A stretch of 64,000 nucleotides of DNA from Erwinia persicina. Lineage in GTDB: Bacteria; Pseudomonadota; Gammaproteobacteria; Enterobacterales; Enterobacteriaceae. The position numbers and the translations under genes were made by a program. The stretch covers positions 186,001-250,000 of the forward strand of contig NZ_JACYMO010000004.1 of the NCBI RefSeq assembly GCF_014838825.1, written 5' to 3'. Positions 19,627 to 27,751 of the stretch are shown piece after piece. The stretch's first letter is position 1. The number at the start of each line of letters is the position of its first letter. The notes under the pieces are model-generated. The model made no database searches. It worked only from the letters and a program-made list of their open reading frames with translations, and was not told the DNA's origin.

Positions 19627-20343
19627 ATGCAGACCCCGCACATACTTATCGTTGAAGACGAATTAGTCACTCGTAATACGCTCAAAAGTATTTTTGAAGC
19701 CGAAGGCTACATGGTTTATGAAGCTACGGACGGCGCTGAAATGCACCAGATACTGACGGAAAATGACGTCAATCTGGTGATAATGGACATCAACTTGCCG
19801 GGCAAAAATGGCCTGCTGCTGGCGCGTGAACTGCGTGAGCAGGCGAACGTAGCGCTGATGTTCCTGACTGGCCGTGATAACGAAGTAGATAAAATCCTTG
19901 GCCTGGAAATCGGCGCTGATGACTACATCACCAAGCCCTTTAACCCACGTGAACTGACCATCCGTGCCCGTAACCTGCTGTCACGTACCATGAATCTGGC
20001 GGCAGTGAGCGACGAGCGCAAGCTGGTTGAATCCTACCGCTTTAATGGCTGGGAACTGGATATCAACAGCCGTTCACTGGTCAGCCCGCAGGGCGAACAG
20101 TATAAGCTGCCGCGCAGCGAGTTCCGTGCGATGCTGCACTTCTGCGAAAACCCGGGCAAGATCCAGACCCGTGCTGACCTGCTGAAGAAAATGACCGGCC
20201 GCGAACTGAAGCCTCACGATCGTACTGTTGACGTGACCATCCGTCGTATCCGCAAGCATTTTGAATCCACACCGGATACCCCGGAAATCATCGCCACGAT
20301 CCACGGTGAAGGTTACCGCTTCTGTGGCGATCTGCAGGATTAA
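19627..20343 (+). CDS. arcA: Aerobic respiration response regulator ArcA
   Basis: 238 aa from [19 protein letters not shown], the E. coli length; nine upstream in-frame codons are not family sequence. Receiver domain 1-120 with the acidic pair ED (10-11), phospho-acceptor Asp54 in [10 protein letters not shown] and Lys in ITKPFNP. OmpR/PhoB winged-helix domain 135-235. With sensor ArcB (not in this window) it represses respiratory genes when oxygen is low. Very highly conserved. Shares a bidirectional hairpin with creA downstream. Confidence 0.98.
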   Translation: MQTPHILIVEDELVTRNTLKSIFEAEGYMVYEATDGAEMHQILTENDVNLVIMDINLPGKNGLLLARELREQANVALMFLTGRDNEVDKILGLEIGADDYITKPFNPRELTIRARNLLSRTMNLAAVSDERKLVESYRFNGWELDINSRSLVSPQGEQYKLPRSEFRAMLHFCENPGKIQTRADLLKKMTGRELKPHDRTVDVTIRRIRKHFESTPDTPEIIATIHGEGYRFCGDLQD

Positions 20344-20352
20344 TGCACGTCA

Positions 20353-20377
20353 GGGTCGACCGTTTTCCGGTCGACCC
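20353..20377. terminator. Bidirectional terminator hairpin arcA/creA
   Basis: Perfect 9-bp repeat GGGTCGACC (20353-20361) / GGTCGACCC (20369-20377), loop GTTTTCC, between convergent genes. No T tract. Confidence 0.65.
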
Positions 20378-20387
20378 GCGACATCTG

Positions 20388-20864
20388 CTACTGATGGCCC
20401 CACGGAATAATCGGCACCGCACTGAGCGCATTTTTCGGTGACCCGTCGACCACCTTATCTGAATAGCTCAAATAAATCAGTGCATTACGTTTTTTATCAA
20501 AGAAACGTACGACCTGGAGCTTTTTGAATACCAGCGATGTCCGCTTTCTGAATACCACTTCTCCCTCTGATTTCCCCTGCGCTATTTTGTCGCTGAGTTC
20601 GACCGGCCCGACCTGCTGGCAGGAGATCGCCGCATCGGACGTATCTTCAGCCAGTCCCAGGCCGCCTTTAATCCCCCCGGTTTTTGCCCGGCTCAGGTAG
20701 CAGGTGACGTTTTTCACCTCCGGGTCATCAAACGCTTCAACGACTATTTTATGGTCGGGGCCAAACATCTTAAAGACGGTATCCACCGAACCCACCTGTT
20801 CCGCCTGCAATAAGCCTGGAAAAAAGAACACTGAAGTGACTATTAACACTTTTTTAATTGTCAT
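20388..20864 (-). CDS. creA: Periplasmic protein CreA
   Basis: 158 aa with a signal peptide ([21 protein letters not shown]). The mature part [39 protein letters not shown] and [25 protein letters not shown] matches CreA (DUF1930-type catabolite regulation protein A) closely, including its two cysteines. Function is unknown despite the name. The creBCD genes that follow creA in E. coli are absent here, so creA stands alone between arcA and rob. Confidence 0.93.
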   Translation of the reverse strand: MTIKKVLIVTSVFFFPGLLQAEQVGSVDTVFKMFGPDHKIVVEAFDDPEVKNVTCYLSRAKTGGIKGGLGLAEDTSDAAISCQQVGPVELSDKIAQGKSEGEVVFRKRTSLVFKKLQVVRFFDKKRNALIYLSYSDKVVDGSPKNALSAVPIIPWGHQ

Positions 20865-21072
20865 GACGTTACCATTTCAAAGAAAATAGATGACATTGTA
20901 AGGTAGACACGAAACTACCGTACTCTTACGTTTATAACGCTATCTGTCGTTAATCTGACCGTATTTAGCACATTTTCACAGCTAATACCCGGTACTTAGC
21001 TTTTGCAATTAATGCTACTATTCGTCGACTTTGCTTACCATGCACCAATTCTGAGTAACATGAGGACGATTT

Positions 21073-21948
21073 ATGGACCAAGCCGGTATCATCCGAGATT
21101 TGCTTGTCTGGCTGGAGAGCCACCTCGACCAACCATTATCCCTGGATAATGTTGCGGCTAAGGCAGGTTATTCAAAATGGCATTTGCAAAGAATGTTCAA
21201 GGACGTCACTGGTCACGCGATTGGCGCTTATATTCGCGCACGTCGTTTGTCGAAGGCGGCTGTCGCCTTAAGGCTGACAAGCCGCCCTATTCTGGATATT
21301 GCTTTACAGTACCGTTTCGATTCGCAACAAACTTTCACCAGGGCCTTCAAAAAGCAGTTTGCTCAGACGCCCGCCTGGTATCGCCGGTCATCTGACTGGA
21401 ATGCCTATGGCCTGCGTCCGCCTATTCGCCTCAATGACGTCAGATTACCTGAACCGACCTGGGTTAGTCTGCCGGAAATCGTGCTGACAGGACAAACTCA
21501 GTCTTACACCTGCACACTGGAGCAAATATCACGCTTTCGCGATGAGATGCGTATGCACTTCTGGCGACAGTTTCTCACCGAGACCGATACGGTTCCACCA
21601 GTACTGTACGGCCTTCATCAGTCGCGTCCCAGTACGGACAAAGATGACGAGCAGGAAATCCTCTATACCACTGCCGTTCCTTCCGGGGAGATAGCCAGTC
21701 AGCTGCATTCAACCCAGACGGTACTGCTGGAAGCGGGGGATTATGTTCAGTTCACCTATGAAGGGCCACGCCACGGCCTTCAGGATTTTGTGTTGCAGAT
21801 TTACGGCACCTGCATGCCGACACTGAATCTGACACGTCGCCACGGACAGGATATTGAGCGTTTTTATACCCACGGGGGTAAGAAACGTGCCGAGCCTCCC
21901 GTCGATATCCACTGTGAATATCTGATCCCGATCCGACGCCAGTCGTAA
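21073..21948 (+). CDS. rob: Right-origin-binding transcription activator Rob
   Basis: 291 aa, close to the 289 of E. coli. The N-terminal AraC/XylS domain (1-110) has both helix-turn-helix elements (LDNVAAKAGYSKWHLQRMFK and PILDIALQYRFDSQQTFTRAFKKQF). The C-terminal GyrI-like domain (about 120-290) binds small inducers. Rob activates the mar/sox/rob regulon (efflux, organic solvent and superoxide defence). AGGACG precedes the ATG. Divergent from creA. Confidence 0.96.
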   Translation: MDQAGIIRDLLVWLESHLDQPLSLDNVAAKAGYSKWHLQRMFKDVTGHAIGAYIRARRLSKAAVALRLTSRPILDIALQYRFDSQQTFTRAFKKQFAQTPAWYRRSSDWNAYGLRPPIRLNDVRLPEPTWVSLPEIVLTGQTQSYTCTLEQISRFRDEMRMHFWRQFLTETDTVPPVLYGLHQSRPSTDKDDEQEILYTTAVPSGEIASQLHSTQTVLLEAGDYVQFTYEGPRHGLQDFVLQIYGTCMPTLNLTRRHGQDIERFYTHGGKKRAEPPVDIHCEYLIPIRRQS

Positions 21949-21961
21949 TGTCTCGATCATG

Positions 21962-21990
21962 AAAAAGGGCCGGCTATGCCGGCCCTTTTT
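21962..21990. terminator. Bidirectional terminator rob/gpmB
   Basis: Perfect 13-bp stem (21962-21974 with 21978-21990), 3-nt loop, five A on one side and five T on the other: an efficient terminator in both directions for convergent rob and gpmB. Confidence 0.95.
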
Positions 21991-21995
21991 GCAGG

Positions 21996-22643
21996 TTAAC
22001 GCTGCAGTTCGTCGAGCGCAGTCTCCTCGAGATGCGCCACATCCCCGGCGGTTTCCACCACCCAGCCTGAAGCCAGCCAGGCGCTTTGCTGATGGTCAAC
22101 GCGTGAAAGAGAACAGTTGCGCAGGCGAAGACGACGCTCCGCATTCGCCGGCAGCCCGAGGATGGTACTGAGCAACACCCCCAGTGCCATACCATGGCTG
22201 ACAATCAGCGGGCGGCTTCCTTCTGGCAGTGCCAGACAGGCATCCAGCGCCTGGTGCATCCGCTGTGCCATCTCGCCCATGGATTCCCCCTGCGGGATAC
22301 GACCATTTTCCGTGCCATCAACCAGCGTTTTCCGCCAGCCCTCCTCCTCTGCGGTCAGTGAATCCAGCAGGCGCTGTTCCAGCACCCCCATATTCAACTC
22401 ACGCAGGCGGGGATCCAGCACGACTGAACAACCGCAGGCGTCGGCAATGATCTCGGCGGTACGCCGGGTACGGCCCAGATCGCTGGCAATCACGTGGGTG
22501 ATGCCGAGCTTTTTCACCCGTTCCCCCACCTGATGAGCCTGCTGCTCTCCTTTCTCAGTCAGCGCGCTGTCTGACTGCCCCTGAATGCGACGTGCCGCAT
22601 TCCATAGCGTTTCTCCGTGGCGAACAAGATAGACCTGTAACAT
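21996..22643 (-). CDS. gpmB: GpmB histidine phosphatase (phosphoglycerate mutase-like)
   Basis: 215 aa from MLQVYLVRHGETLWN, the E. coli length. Histidine phosphatase fold with the phospho-accepting His in LVRHGET (residue 9), RIQGQSD, and the second catalytic His in LIVSHGMALG. Annotated as phosphoglycerate mutase 2, although the enzyme may act as a phosphatase on other substrates; the name is historical. Divergent from yjjX with 50 bp between start codons, so their promoters overlap. Confidence 0.93.
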   Translation of the reverse strand: MLQVYLVRHGETLWNAARRIQGQSDSALTEKGEQQAHQVGERVKKLGITHVIASDLGRTRRTAEIIADACGCSVVLDPRLRELNMGVLEQRLLDSLTAEEEGWRKTLVDGTENGRIPQGESMGEMAQRMHQALDACLALPEGSRPLIVSHGMALGVLLSTILGLPANAERRLRLRNCSLSRVDHQQSAWLASGWVVETAGDVAHLEETALDELQR

Positions 22644-22693
22644 GCGATTTTCCGTTATACTGCGACAAATTTGCGTAGAGGGTTCAAACAATT

Positions 22694-23236
22694 ATGTACC
22701 ATGTTGTCGCTGCTACCATCAATCCAGCCAAAATTAAGGCAATTTCTCAAGCCTTCAGCGATATCTTCGGGGAAGGATCCTGCCATATTGAGGGTGTCGA
22801 GGTCGACAGCGGCGTGGCTGCCCAACCGATCACAAACACAGAAACGCGAACTGGCGCACGTCAGCGCGTGATGAATGCCCGCCAGGTCAGACCTGAAGCC
22901 GATTTCTGGGTGGCGATCGAGGCCGGCATTGAAGACAATACGGCCTTTGCATGGATGGTGGTAGAAAACCATAAGCTGCGTGGCGAGTCCCGCTCTGCCA
23001 GCTTTACCCTGCCAGCCATTGTAATGAAAGGCATTCATGAAGGCCGTGAACTGGGCGAAGAGATGGCTCGTCTCACGGGCATTGATAATATCAAGCATAA
23101 GGGCGGAGCCATTGGTGCCTTCACGGCCGGCCACCTGACCCGCACCAGCGTCTATCACCAGGCCCTGATCCTCGCCCTCTGCCCGTTTCATAACGACATC
23201 TACCAGCGCAAAGACGACAACTCAGACCTTATCTGA
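22694..23236 (+). CDS. yjjX: Inosine/xanthosine triphosphatase YjjX
   Basis: 180 aa beginning [21 protein letters not shown], where ATxNPAK is the nucleotide-binding N terminus of the family. Later motifs are [18 protein letters not shown] and [17 protein letters not shown]. It hydrolyses ITP and XTP to keep deaminated purines out of nucleic acids. Its last 15 bp overlap the 3' end of trpR on the other strand. About ten residues longer than E. coli YjjX at the C terminus. Confidence 0.94.
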   Translation: MYHVVAATINPAKIKAISQAFSDIFGEGSCHIEGVEVDSGVAAQPITNTETRTGARQRVMNARQVRPEADFWVAIEAGIEDNTAFAWMVVENHKLRGESRSASFTLPAIVMKGIHEGRELGEEMARLTGIDNIKHKGGAIGAFTAGHLTRTSVYHQALILALCPFHNDIYQRKDDNSDLI

Positions 23237-23554
23237 CCCGCTCAGAAGCTGTGCCTCCAGCCAGGCCTTCAACGCCGGAGGTGCGCTTTTCAGGCTGTTT
23301 GAGCCCCGCGTAATTGTGGCAATCCCTGCCCCCAGCTCATTTTTCAGCTCACGCTGGCTCATTTCGCCGCGCATCAGCTCTTCGACGATCCGCAGCCGGG
23401 TACCCAGCGCTTCACGCTCATCCGGGGTCAGCATCAGCTGCAACAGCGGAAGATGCAGCTCACTCTGATAGGCCCGCTGCAGCAGCGTGACAAAACGCAG
23501 CCAGTCTTCGCTGGCCGGGTCGCTCGTAACGGGAACAGGGGTTGGGTTGGTCAT
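23222..23554 (-). CDS. trpR: Trp operon repressor TrpR
   Basis: 110 aa, two longer than E. coli. The N-terminal arm has diverged, but the core is intact: [57 protein letters not shown] without change in the recognition helices. As a tryptophan-bound dimer it represses trp, aroH, mtr and its own gene. A matching operator lies 12 bp upstream of the start codon. Tail-to-tail overlap with yjjX. Confidence 0.97.
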   Translation of the reverse strand: MTNPTPVPVTSDPASEDWLRFVTLLQRAYQSELHLPLLQLMLTPDEREALGTRLRIVEELMRGEMSQRELKNELGAGIATITRGSNSLKSAPPALKAWLEAQLLSGSDKV

Positions 23555-23566
23555 GGTATTCCGCCA

Positions 23567-23582
23567 TACTATTCAACTAGTA
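23567..23582 (-). promoter_or_regulatory. TrpR operator of trpR (autoregulation)
   Basis: On the minus strand TACTAGTTGAATAGTA, matching the symmetric operator core TACTAGTTAACTAGTA at 14 of 16 positions. It sits where transcription of trpR should begin (a -10-like TATGCT lies just upstream), matching E. coli autogenous control. Confidence 0.8.
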
Positions 23583-23711
23583 CAGTAGCATATCATCATC
23601 ATCTTCATACTTGAAGCGACAGCGGTGTCAGCGCGGCATATTCCCGCCCCCTGACGGCACAGAGACGCCTGTGCCCTGCTGTCGCTCCCGGCCGCCTGAC
23701 CGTCATTCACC

Positions 23712-25634
23712 TCAGTAACGCTGCTGCCACTCGCTGTCAGAGAACAGGTTGTCAGACTGTTTCATGAAGTAACGATAATAGGCGTCATAGGCCAGCACGT
23801 TCTTCACATACCCCCGGGTCTCTGAGAACGGGATGGTTTCGATAAAGGCCACGGCGTCCAGCTTACCGGCGCTGTTACCCTGCCAGGTACGAACCCGCGA
23901 TGGTCCGGCGTTATACGCTGCCGAGGCAAAGATACGGTTCTGACCGAACTGCTGATACACCGACTCGAGATACTGCGTCCCAATCTGGATGTTGGTTTCA
24001 GCATCCAGCAGCTGGCTGCTGTTGCTGTATCCCGGAATGCTGAATTTGGTCACCGTATGCTGTGCCGTCGCAGGCATGACCTGCATCAGACCGGATGCGC
24101 CCACCGGGGAGCGGGCTTTGGGATTCCAGGCACTCTCCTGACGGGCAATCGCCATGGCGTAACTCATCGGGATGCTCTTACCGCTGATATTGCGTTCAAA
24201 CTGCGGCTGCCAGGCCAACGGGAAACGCTCCTGCAGGCTGTTCCATAGTTTGCCGGTGATGGTGGCCTGTACGCTCAGATCCCACCAGTTTTGCTGGCGT
24301 GCGTAGCTGGCCAGCATCTGCTGCTGCGGCCTGGTGCGGCTGGACACCAGATAACTCCACTCGCTGCGGGCGAGGTTATCCATTCCCCAGTACATCAACT
24401 CCCGCACGCGGGCGATCTCCGGGCCTTCGGTCAGGCTGCTGTCTACCGCCGGGGCTTTGTCGACCTGCAGCGGATACTCCACGCCCAGCTTCTGCGCGGC
24501 AACCATCGGATAGAACCCGCGCTCCTGCATCAGCTTGCGCAGGATGCCCTCTGCTTCCTCTTTGCGCCCCTGCTCAAGCAGCAGGTCAGCCTGCCAGTAC
24601 TGCCACTCATCTTTCTCTTTTGCTTCTACCGGCAGGCGGGCAATCCAGGTATTCATTCCCCGGCGATCGTTGTTGCCCAGTGACATCCGCACCCGGCGTT
24701 CAATCAGGGAGGTGGCGTCACTGCGCATCACCACATCGTCGCGCCAGCGCGCCTGCTCGCTGGTGATATCGTTGCCCATCAGCCGCCAGGCCACCGCTTC
24801 CTTCAGCGCCTGGGTCTGCTGTTCATCCAGCTTTTGCAATTGCACCAGAGAGGGGATCATCTGCCGCGCCCGTTCGGCATCCGTCCGGGCCAGACTGCTA
24901 AAGGCAATCGCCGTGGCCTGGCGGGTAAAGTCTGTCGCGCCGACGCTACGCGCAAAATTCTCAACCGTACCCGGGTTATTTTGCAGATCCATTACCGCAT
25001 TGGCGATGGTCTGATAATCCTCAGGCAGCTGTTTGGCCAGGAAATTCACCAGATTGCTGTTCCCCGCTTTCATCGCCAGACGGATACGTTCCAGCGTAGT
25101 AATCGGGTTCTGCTGTCCGGCCGCCTGCCAGGCGCTGAACAGCTTATCGCAGGTGCCGGGCAGCGAGCTGCCGGTCAGCCAGATGGCTTTCGCCCCGTCC
25201 CAGGCCACCTGCTGCTGGCCCGTGGCCCATTTGGCGTAATACCAGTTACAACGTGCCGCCACAGGCTTGGGTGCCTGCGGGCTGAAGACCAGTAAACCCC
25301 GCCAGTCCTGACGTCGCGCCAGCTCATTCACAAAGCGTGAAGAAAGCGAGCGCACGGGCGGCAGGGTCGGATAGCGTTTAATAAAGTCATTTACCGCCAG
25401 GCCGGTTTCCTGATCAAGATTCTGCGCCAGCTGGCGGTATTCCAGATAAGGGTAAAGGGGATAGTCGTGCAGCGTCGGCATCAGCCGATCGACGGTATCC
25501 ATCTGTTTACTGTCCCAGGCCTGTTTGATTTGCAGGTAACGGGTACGTTGTTCATCCAGTGAATCCGCCCGGGCACTGCCGGTGGCTGCCGTTAAGCACG
25601 CCGCTACTACCCATAACTGCCACTTGTCCGCCAT
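23712..25634 (-). CDS. slt: Soluble lytic murein transglycosylase Slt70
   Basis: 640 aa from MADKWQLW. An in-frame GTG four codons upstream is possible, but GGGGA lies 7 nt before this ATG. A signal peptide ends near ARA-DSLDEQ. Residues to about 450 form the helical U and L superhelix. The C-terminal lysozyme-like domain has catalytic Glu in AIARQESAWNP, then SPVGASGLMQVMP, AAYNAGPSRVRTW and SETRGYVKNVLAY. It cleaves periplasmic peptidoglycan to 1,6-anhydro muropeptides. In E. coli ettA lies directly upstream; here the 18-kb accessory block intervenes. Confidence 0.97.
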   Translation of the reverse strand: MADKWQLWVVAACLTAATGSARADSLDEQRTRYLQIKQAWDSKQMDTVDRLMPTLHDYPLYPYLEYRQLAQNLDQETGLAVNDFIKRYPTLPPVRSLSSRFVNELARRQDWRGLLVFSPQAPKPVAARCNWYYAKWATGQQQVAWDGAKAIWLTGSSLPGTCDKLFSAWQAAGQQNPITTLERIRLAMKAGNSNLVNFLAKQLPEDYQTIANAVMDLQNNPGTVENFARSVGATDFTRQATAIAFSSLARTDAERARQMIPSLVQLQKLDEQQTQALKEAVAWRLMGNDITSEQARWRDDVVMRSDATSLIERRVRMSLGNNDRRGMNTWIARLPVEAKEKDEWQYWQADLLLEQGRKEEAEGILRKLMQERGFYPMVAAQKLGVEYPLQVDKAPAVDSSLTEGPEIARVRELMYWGMDNLARSEWSYLVSSRTRPQQQMLASYARQQNWWDLSVQATITGKLWNSLQERFPLAWQPQFERNISGKSIPMSYAMAIARQESAWNPKARSPVGASGLMQVMPATAQHTVTKFSIPGYSNSSQLLDAETNIQIGTQYLESVYQQFGQNRIFASAAYNAGPSRVRTWQGNSAGKLDAVAFIETIPFSETRGYVKNVLAYDAYYRYFMKQSDNLFSDSEWQQRY

Positions 25635-25827
25635 GACTTTCCCCACGTTACCGCCTTAATTATTCCTGAATCGCGAAATTTATCTGCTTCATGCTAACCA
25701 GTTGCGGCCCAACGTGCCATGAACTGAACAAATATTTACGGAATGAGCCCCGAACGGCAGTGAAGCCGGCCCTGTCGGAGCCACGCTTTTTTCCAACAGG
25801 CCCGATGCCCTATGATAGTACAAACCC

Positions 25828-25844
25828 TGCGCACCGATCGTGCA
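25828..25844. promoter_or_regulatory. Candidate NtrC enhancer site
   Basis: TGCGCACCGATCGTGCA fits TGCACC-N5-GGTGCA at 9 of 12 fixed positions, with the outer TGC and GTGCA intact. It is centred about 86 bp upstream of the predicted start, a workable distance for a sigma-54 activator. Confidence 0.4.
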
Positions 25845-25895
25845 TCAGCCACGGCCCGCATTAACGAAGGGTATGAAAATCAGTGAATTAAAAAC

Positions 25896-25911
25896 TGGCA
25901 CGCCCTTTGCT
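25896..25911 (+). promoter_or_regulatory. Sigma-54 promoter of the urea locus
   Basis: TGGCACGCCCTTTGCT: TGGCAC, five bases, TTGCT. Every consensus position of the -24/-12 promoter (TGGCACR-N4-TTGCW) matches with exact spacing. Predicted start near 25922, about 30 nt before atzF. This implies nitrogen-limitation control through NtrC or another sigma-54 activator. Confidence 0.85.
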
Positions 25912-25914
25912 CTG

Positions 25915-25948
25915 TTGAATTCCATCTTGTATACCAGACGGAATTCAA
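25915..25948. promoter_or_regulatory. 34-bp palindromic operator over the atzF start site
   Basis: Outer 9-bp arms TTGAATTCC (25915-25923) and GGAATTCAA (25940-25948) are perfect. The inner CTTGTATACCAG is centred on GTATAC (25929-25934), so 15 of 17 base pairs of the whole match. It spans about -7 to +27. GTATAC-centred sites are typical of FadR/FCD-type GntR repressors, and such a gene is in the operon. The right arm also contains the GGAA ribosome site of atzF. Confidence 0.75.
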
Positions 25949-25951
25949 CTT

Positions 25952-27751
25952 ATGGCTTTCACCACCGGGTTTACGATCCAGGACTGGCAGCATCATCATC
26001 AGCAGCACCCGCAGGAGGTGCTCTCCACGCTGGAAGCCCTGCTGGCCGCGCTCTCCCCCGCAGACAATGCCTGGATCTACCTCGCCACGCCCGCACAGCT
26101 GCGTGCGCAGGTAGAGCCGCTGCTGGCAGCCTGGCAGCAGGACCCGGCCTCGCTGCCGCTGTTTGGCGTTCCATTCGCGGTAAAAGACAATATTGATATT
26201 GCCGGCTGGCCCACCAGCGCCGCCTGCCCGGCCTTTACCTATACGGCAGAGAGCGACGCGGTGGCGGTAGCCAATCTGAAAGGCAAGGGGGCGGTGGTCA
26301 TCGGCAAGACCAATCTGGACCAGTACGCCACCGGTCTGGTCGGGACGCGCTCGCCGTTTGGCGCAGTCTGTAACACGTTTGATCCTGCGTATGTCAGCGG
26401 CGGCTCCAGCTCCGGCTCCGCCTCGGTTACTGCCCGGGGCCTGGTGTGCTTTGCGCTCGGTACCGATACCGCCGGTTCCGGGCGCGTCCCTGCCGGGTTT
26501 AATAATATCGTCGGCCTGAAGCCGACAAAAGGCTGGCTTTCCGCCACCGGGGTGGTGCCCGCCTGCCGTCTGAACGACACCATTTCCGTCTTCGCGCTGA
26601 CCGTGGAAGATGCCTTCCTTGCCGCCAGCTGTGCCGGAGGCTATGACAGTCTGGATGCCTACGCCCGCCATAATCCGGGCCTCGCACCGGCTGCCCTGCC
26701 GGACGCCCCGCGTTTCGCCATCCCGGCCAGCCCGGAATTCTTTGGCGACGCGCAGGCGCAGGCCGCGTGGGAGGCCGCCTGTGCCGACCTGATCGCCGCC
26801 GGTGCCAGCCTGCAGCCGGTGGACTTTACCCCCTTTACGCAGCTGGCGGAACAGCTCTACTCAGGCCCGTGGGTGGCCGAGCGCACCGTGGCCGTGGGCG
26901 CGATGCTGTCGCGCCCGGAAGAGATGGATCCGGTGGTGTACGACATCGTCGCCAGTGGCAACCACTACAGCGCCGTGGACGCTTACAAAGCGGAATATCT
27001 GCGCGCCGAACTGACGCGCCAGATCCAGCAGACGCTCAGCCAGTTTGATGCGCTGGTGGTGCCGACCTCGCCGACCATTCATACGCTGGAAGAGATGAAA
27101 CAGGAACCGGTGCGCTACAACTCGCAGTTCGGCACCTATACCAACTTTACCAACCTCGCCGATCTGGCCGCGCTGGCGCTGCCCGCGCCGTTTCGCACCG
27201 ACGGTCTGCCAGCGGGCATTACGCTGATCGCACTGGCCTGGCACGACCGGGCGCTGGCAACCTTCGGCCTGCGCTGGCAGCAGCAGCAGGCTCTGAGCCT
27301 CGGAGCCACCGGCCGGCCGCAGCCTGCGCCCGGAACCCTGCCCGCCTCATCACTGCACGTACGTGTGGCGGTGGTCGGTGCCCATCTGACCGGCATGCCA
27401 CTCAATCACCAGCTGACCCGACGACATGCGGTTCGGGTGGAAGAGACCACCACCGCAGCCTGTTATCGCCTGTATGCGCTGGCCAATACCGTCCCGGCCA
27501 AACCCGGGCTGGTCAAAGCCGTCACAGGGGCCGCTATCCTCGTTGAGCTGTGGGATATCCCGCTGGCGCGCTTTGGCGAGTTTGTAGCAGAAATCCCTGC
27601 TCCGCTGGGGATCGGCACGCTGGAACTGGCCGACGGCCGCAGCGTAAAAGGGTTTATCTGTGAGCCTGCTGCGCTGACGCAGGCCACTGACATCACTGAA
27701 TTCGGCGGCTGGCGCCGCTGGCTGAGCCGCGAGGAGAAGTCTGATGTTTAA
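25952..27751 (+). CDS. atzF: Allophanate hydrolase
   Basis: 599 aa. Amidase-signature domain to about residue 450 with the Ser-cisSer-Lys triad visible: Lys78 in AVKDNIDIAG, Ser152 in GGSSSGSA, Ser176 in DTAGSGRVPAG. The C-terminal domain (about 465-599, HVRVAVVGAHLTGMPLNHQL and later) is the allophanate-hydrolase C domain that separates AtzF/DUR1-type enzymes from general amidases. It splits allophanate to two ammonia and two CO2. Its last 8 bp overlap the urea carboxylase gene. Together the two enzymes replace urease. GGAA 8 nt before the ATG is a modest ribosome site. Confidence 0.93.
   Translation: MAFTTGFTIQDWQHHHQQHPQEVLSTLEALLAALSPADNAWIYLATPAQLRAQVEPLLAAWQQDPASLPLFGVPFAVKDNIDIAGWPTSAACPAFTYTAESDAVAVANLKGKGAVVIGKTNLDQYATGLVGTRSPFGAVCNTFDPAYVSGGSSSGSASVTARGLVCFALGTDTAGSGRVPAGFNNIVGLKPTKGWLSATGVVPACRLNDTISVFALTVEDAFLAASCAGGYDSLDAYARHNPGLAPAALPDAPRFAIPASPEFFGDAQAQAAWEAACADLIAAGASLQPVDFTPFTQLAEQLYSGPWVAERTVAVGAMLSRPEEMDPVVYDIVASGNHYSAVDAYKAEYLRAELTRQIQQTLSQFDALVVPTSPTIHTLEEMKQEPVRYNSQFGTYTNFTNLADLAALALPAPFRTDGLPAGITLIALAWHDRALATFGLRWQQQQALSLGATGRPQPAPGTLPASSLHVRVAVVGAHLTGMPLNHQLTRRHAVRVEETTTAACYRLYALANTVPAKPGLVKAVTGAAILVELWDIPLARFGEFVAEIPAPLGIGTLELADGRSVKGFICEPAALTQATDITEFGGWRRWLSREEKSDV

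Larger units (their letters stand above)
25635..25951. other. Control region between slt and the urea locus
   Basis: 317 bp between divergent slt and atzF. From left to right it holds the slt upstream region, a candidate NtrC site (25828-25844), a sigma-54 promoter (25896-25911) and a 34-bp palindrome (25915-25948). No ORF and no guanidine-I riboswitch pattern; the predicted transcript leader is only about 30 nt. Confidence 0.7.

Noticed and set aside
25915-25948. RNA hairpin that hides the atzF ribosome site
   Set aside because: The palindrome could do this on paper, but the sigma-54 start falls inside its left arm, so the mRNA would lack most of one strand of the stem. A DNA operator is the better reading.
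25635-25951. Guanidine-I (ykkC) riboswitch before the carboxylase operon
   Set aside because: The sigma-54 start leaves only about 30 nt of leader and no ykkC-like conserved segments were found upstream.
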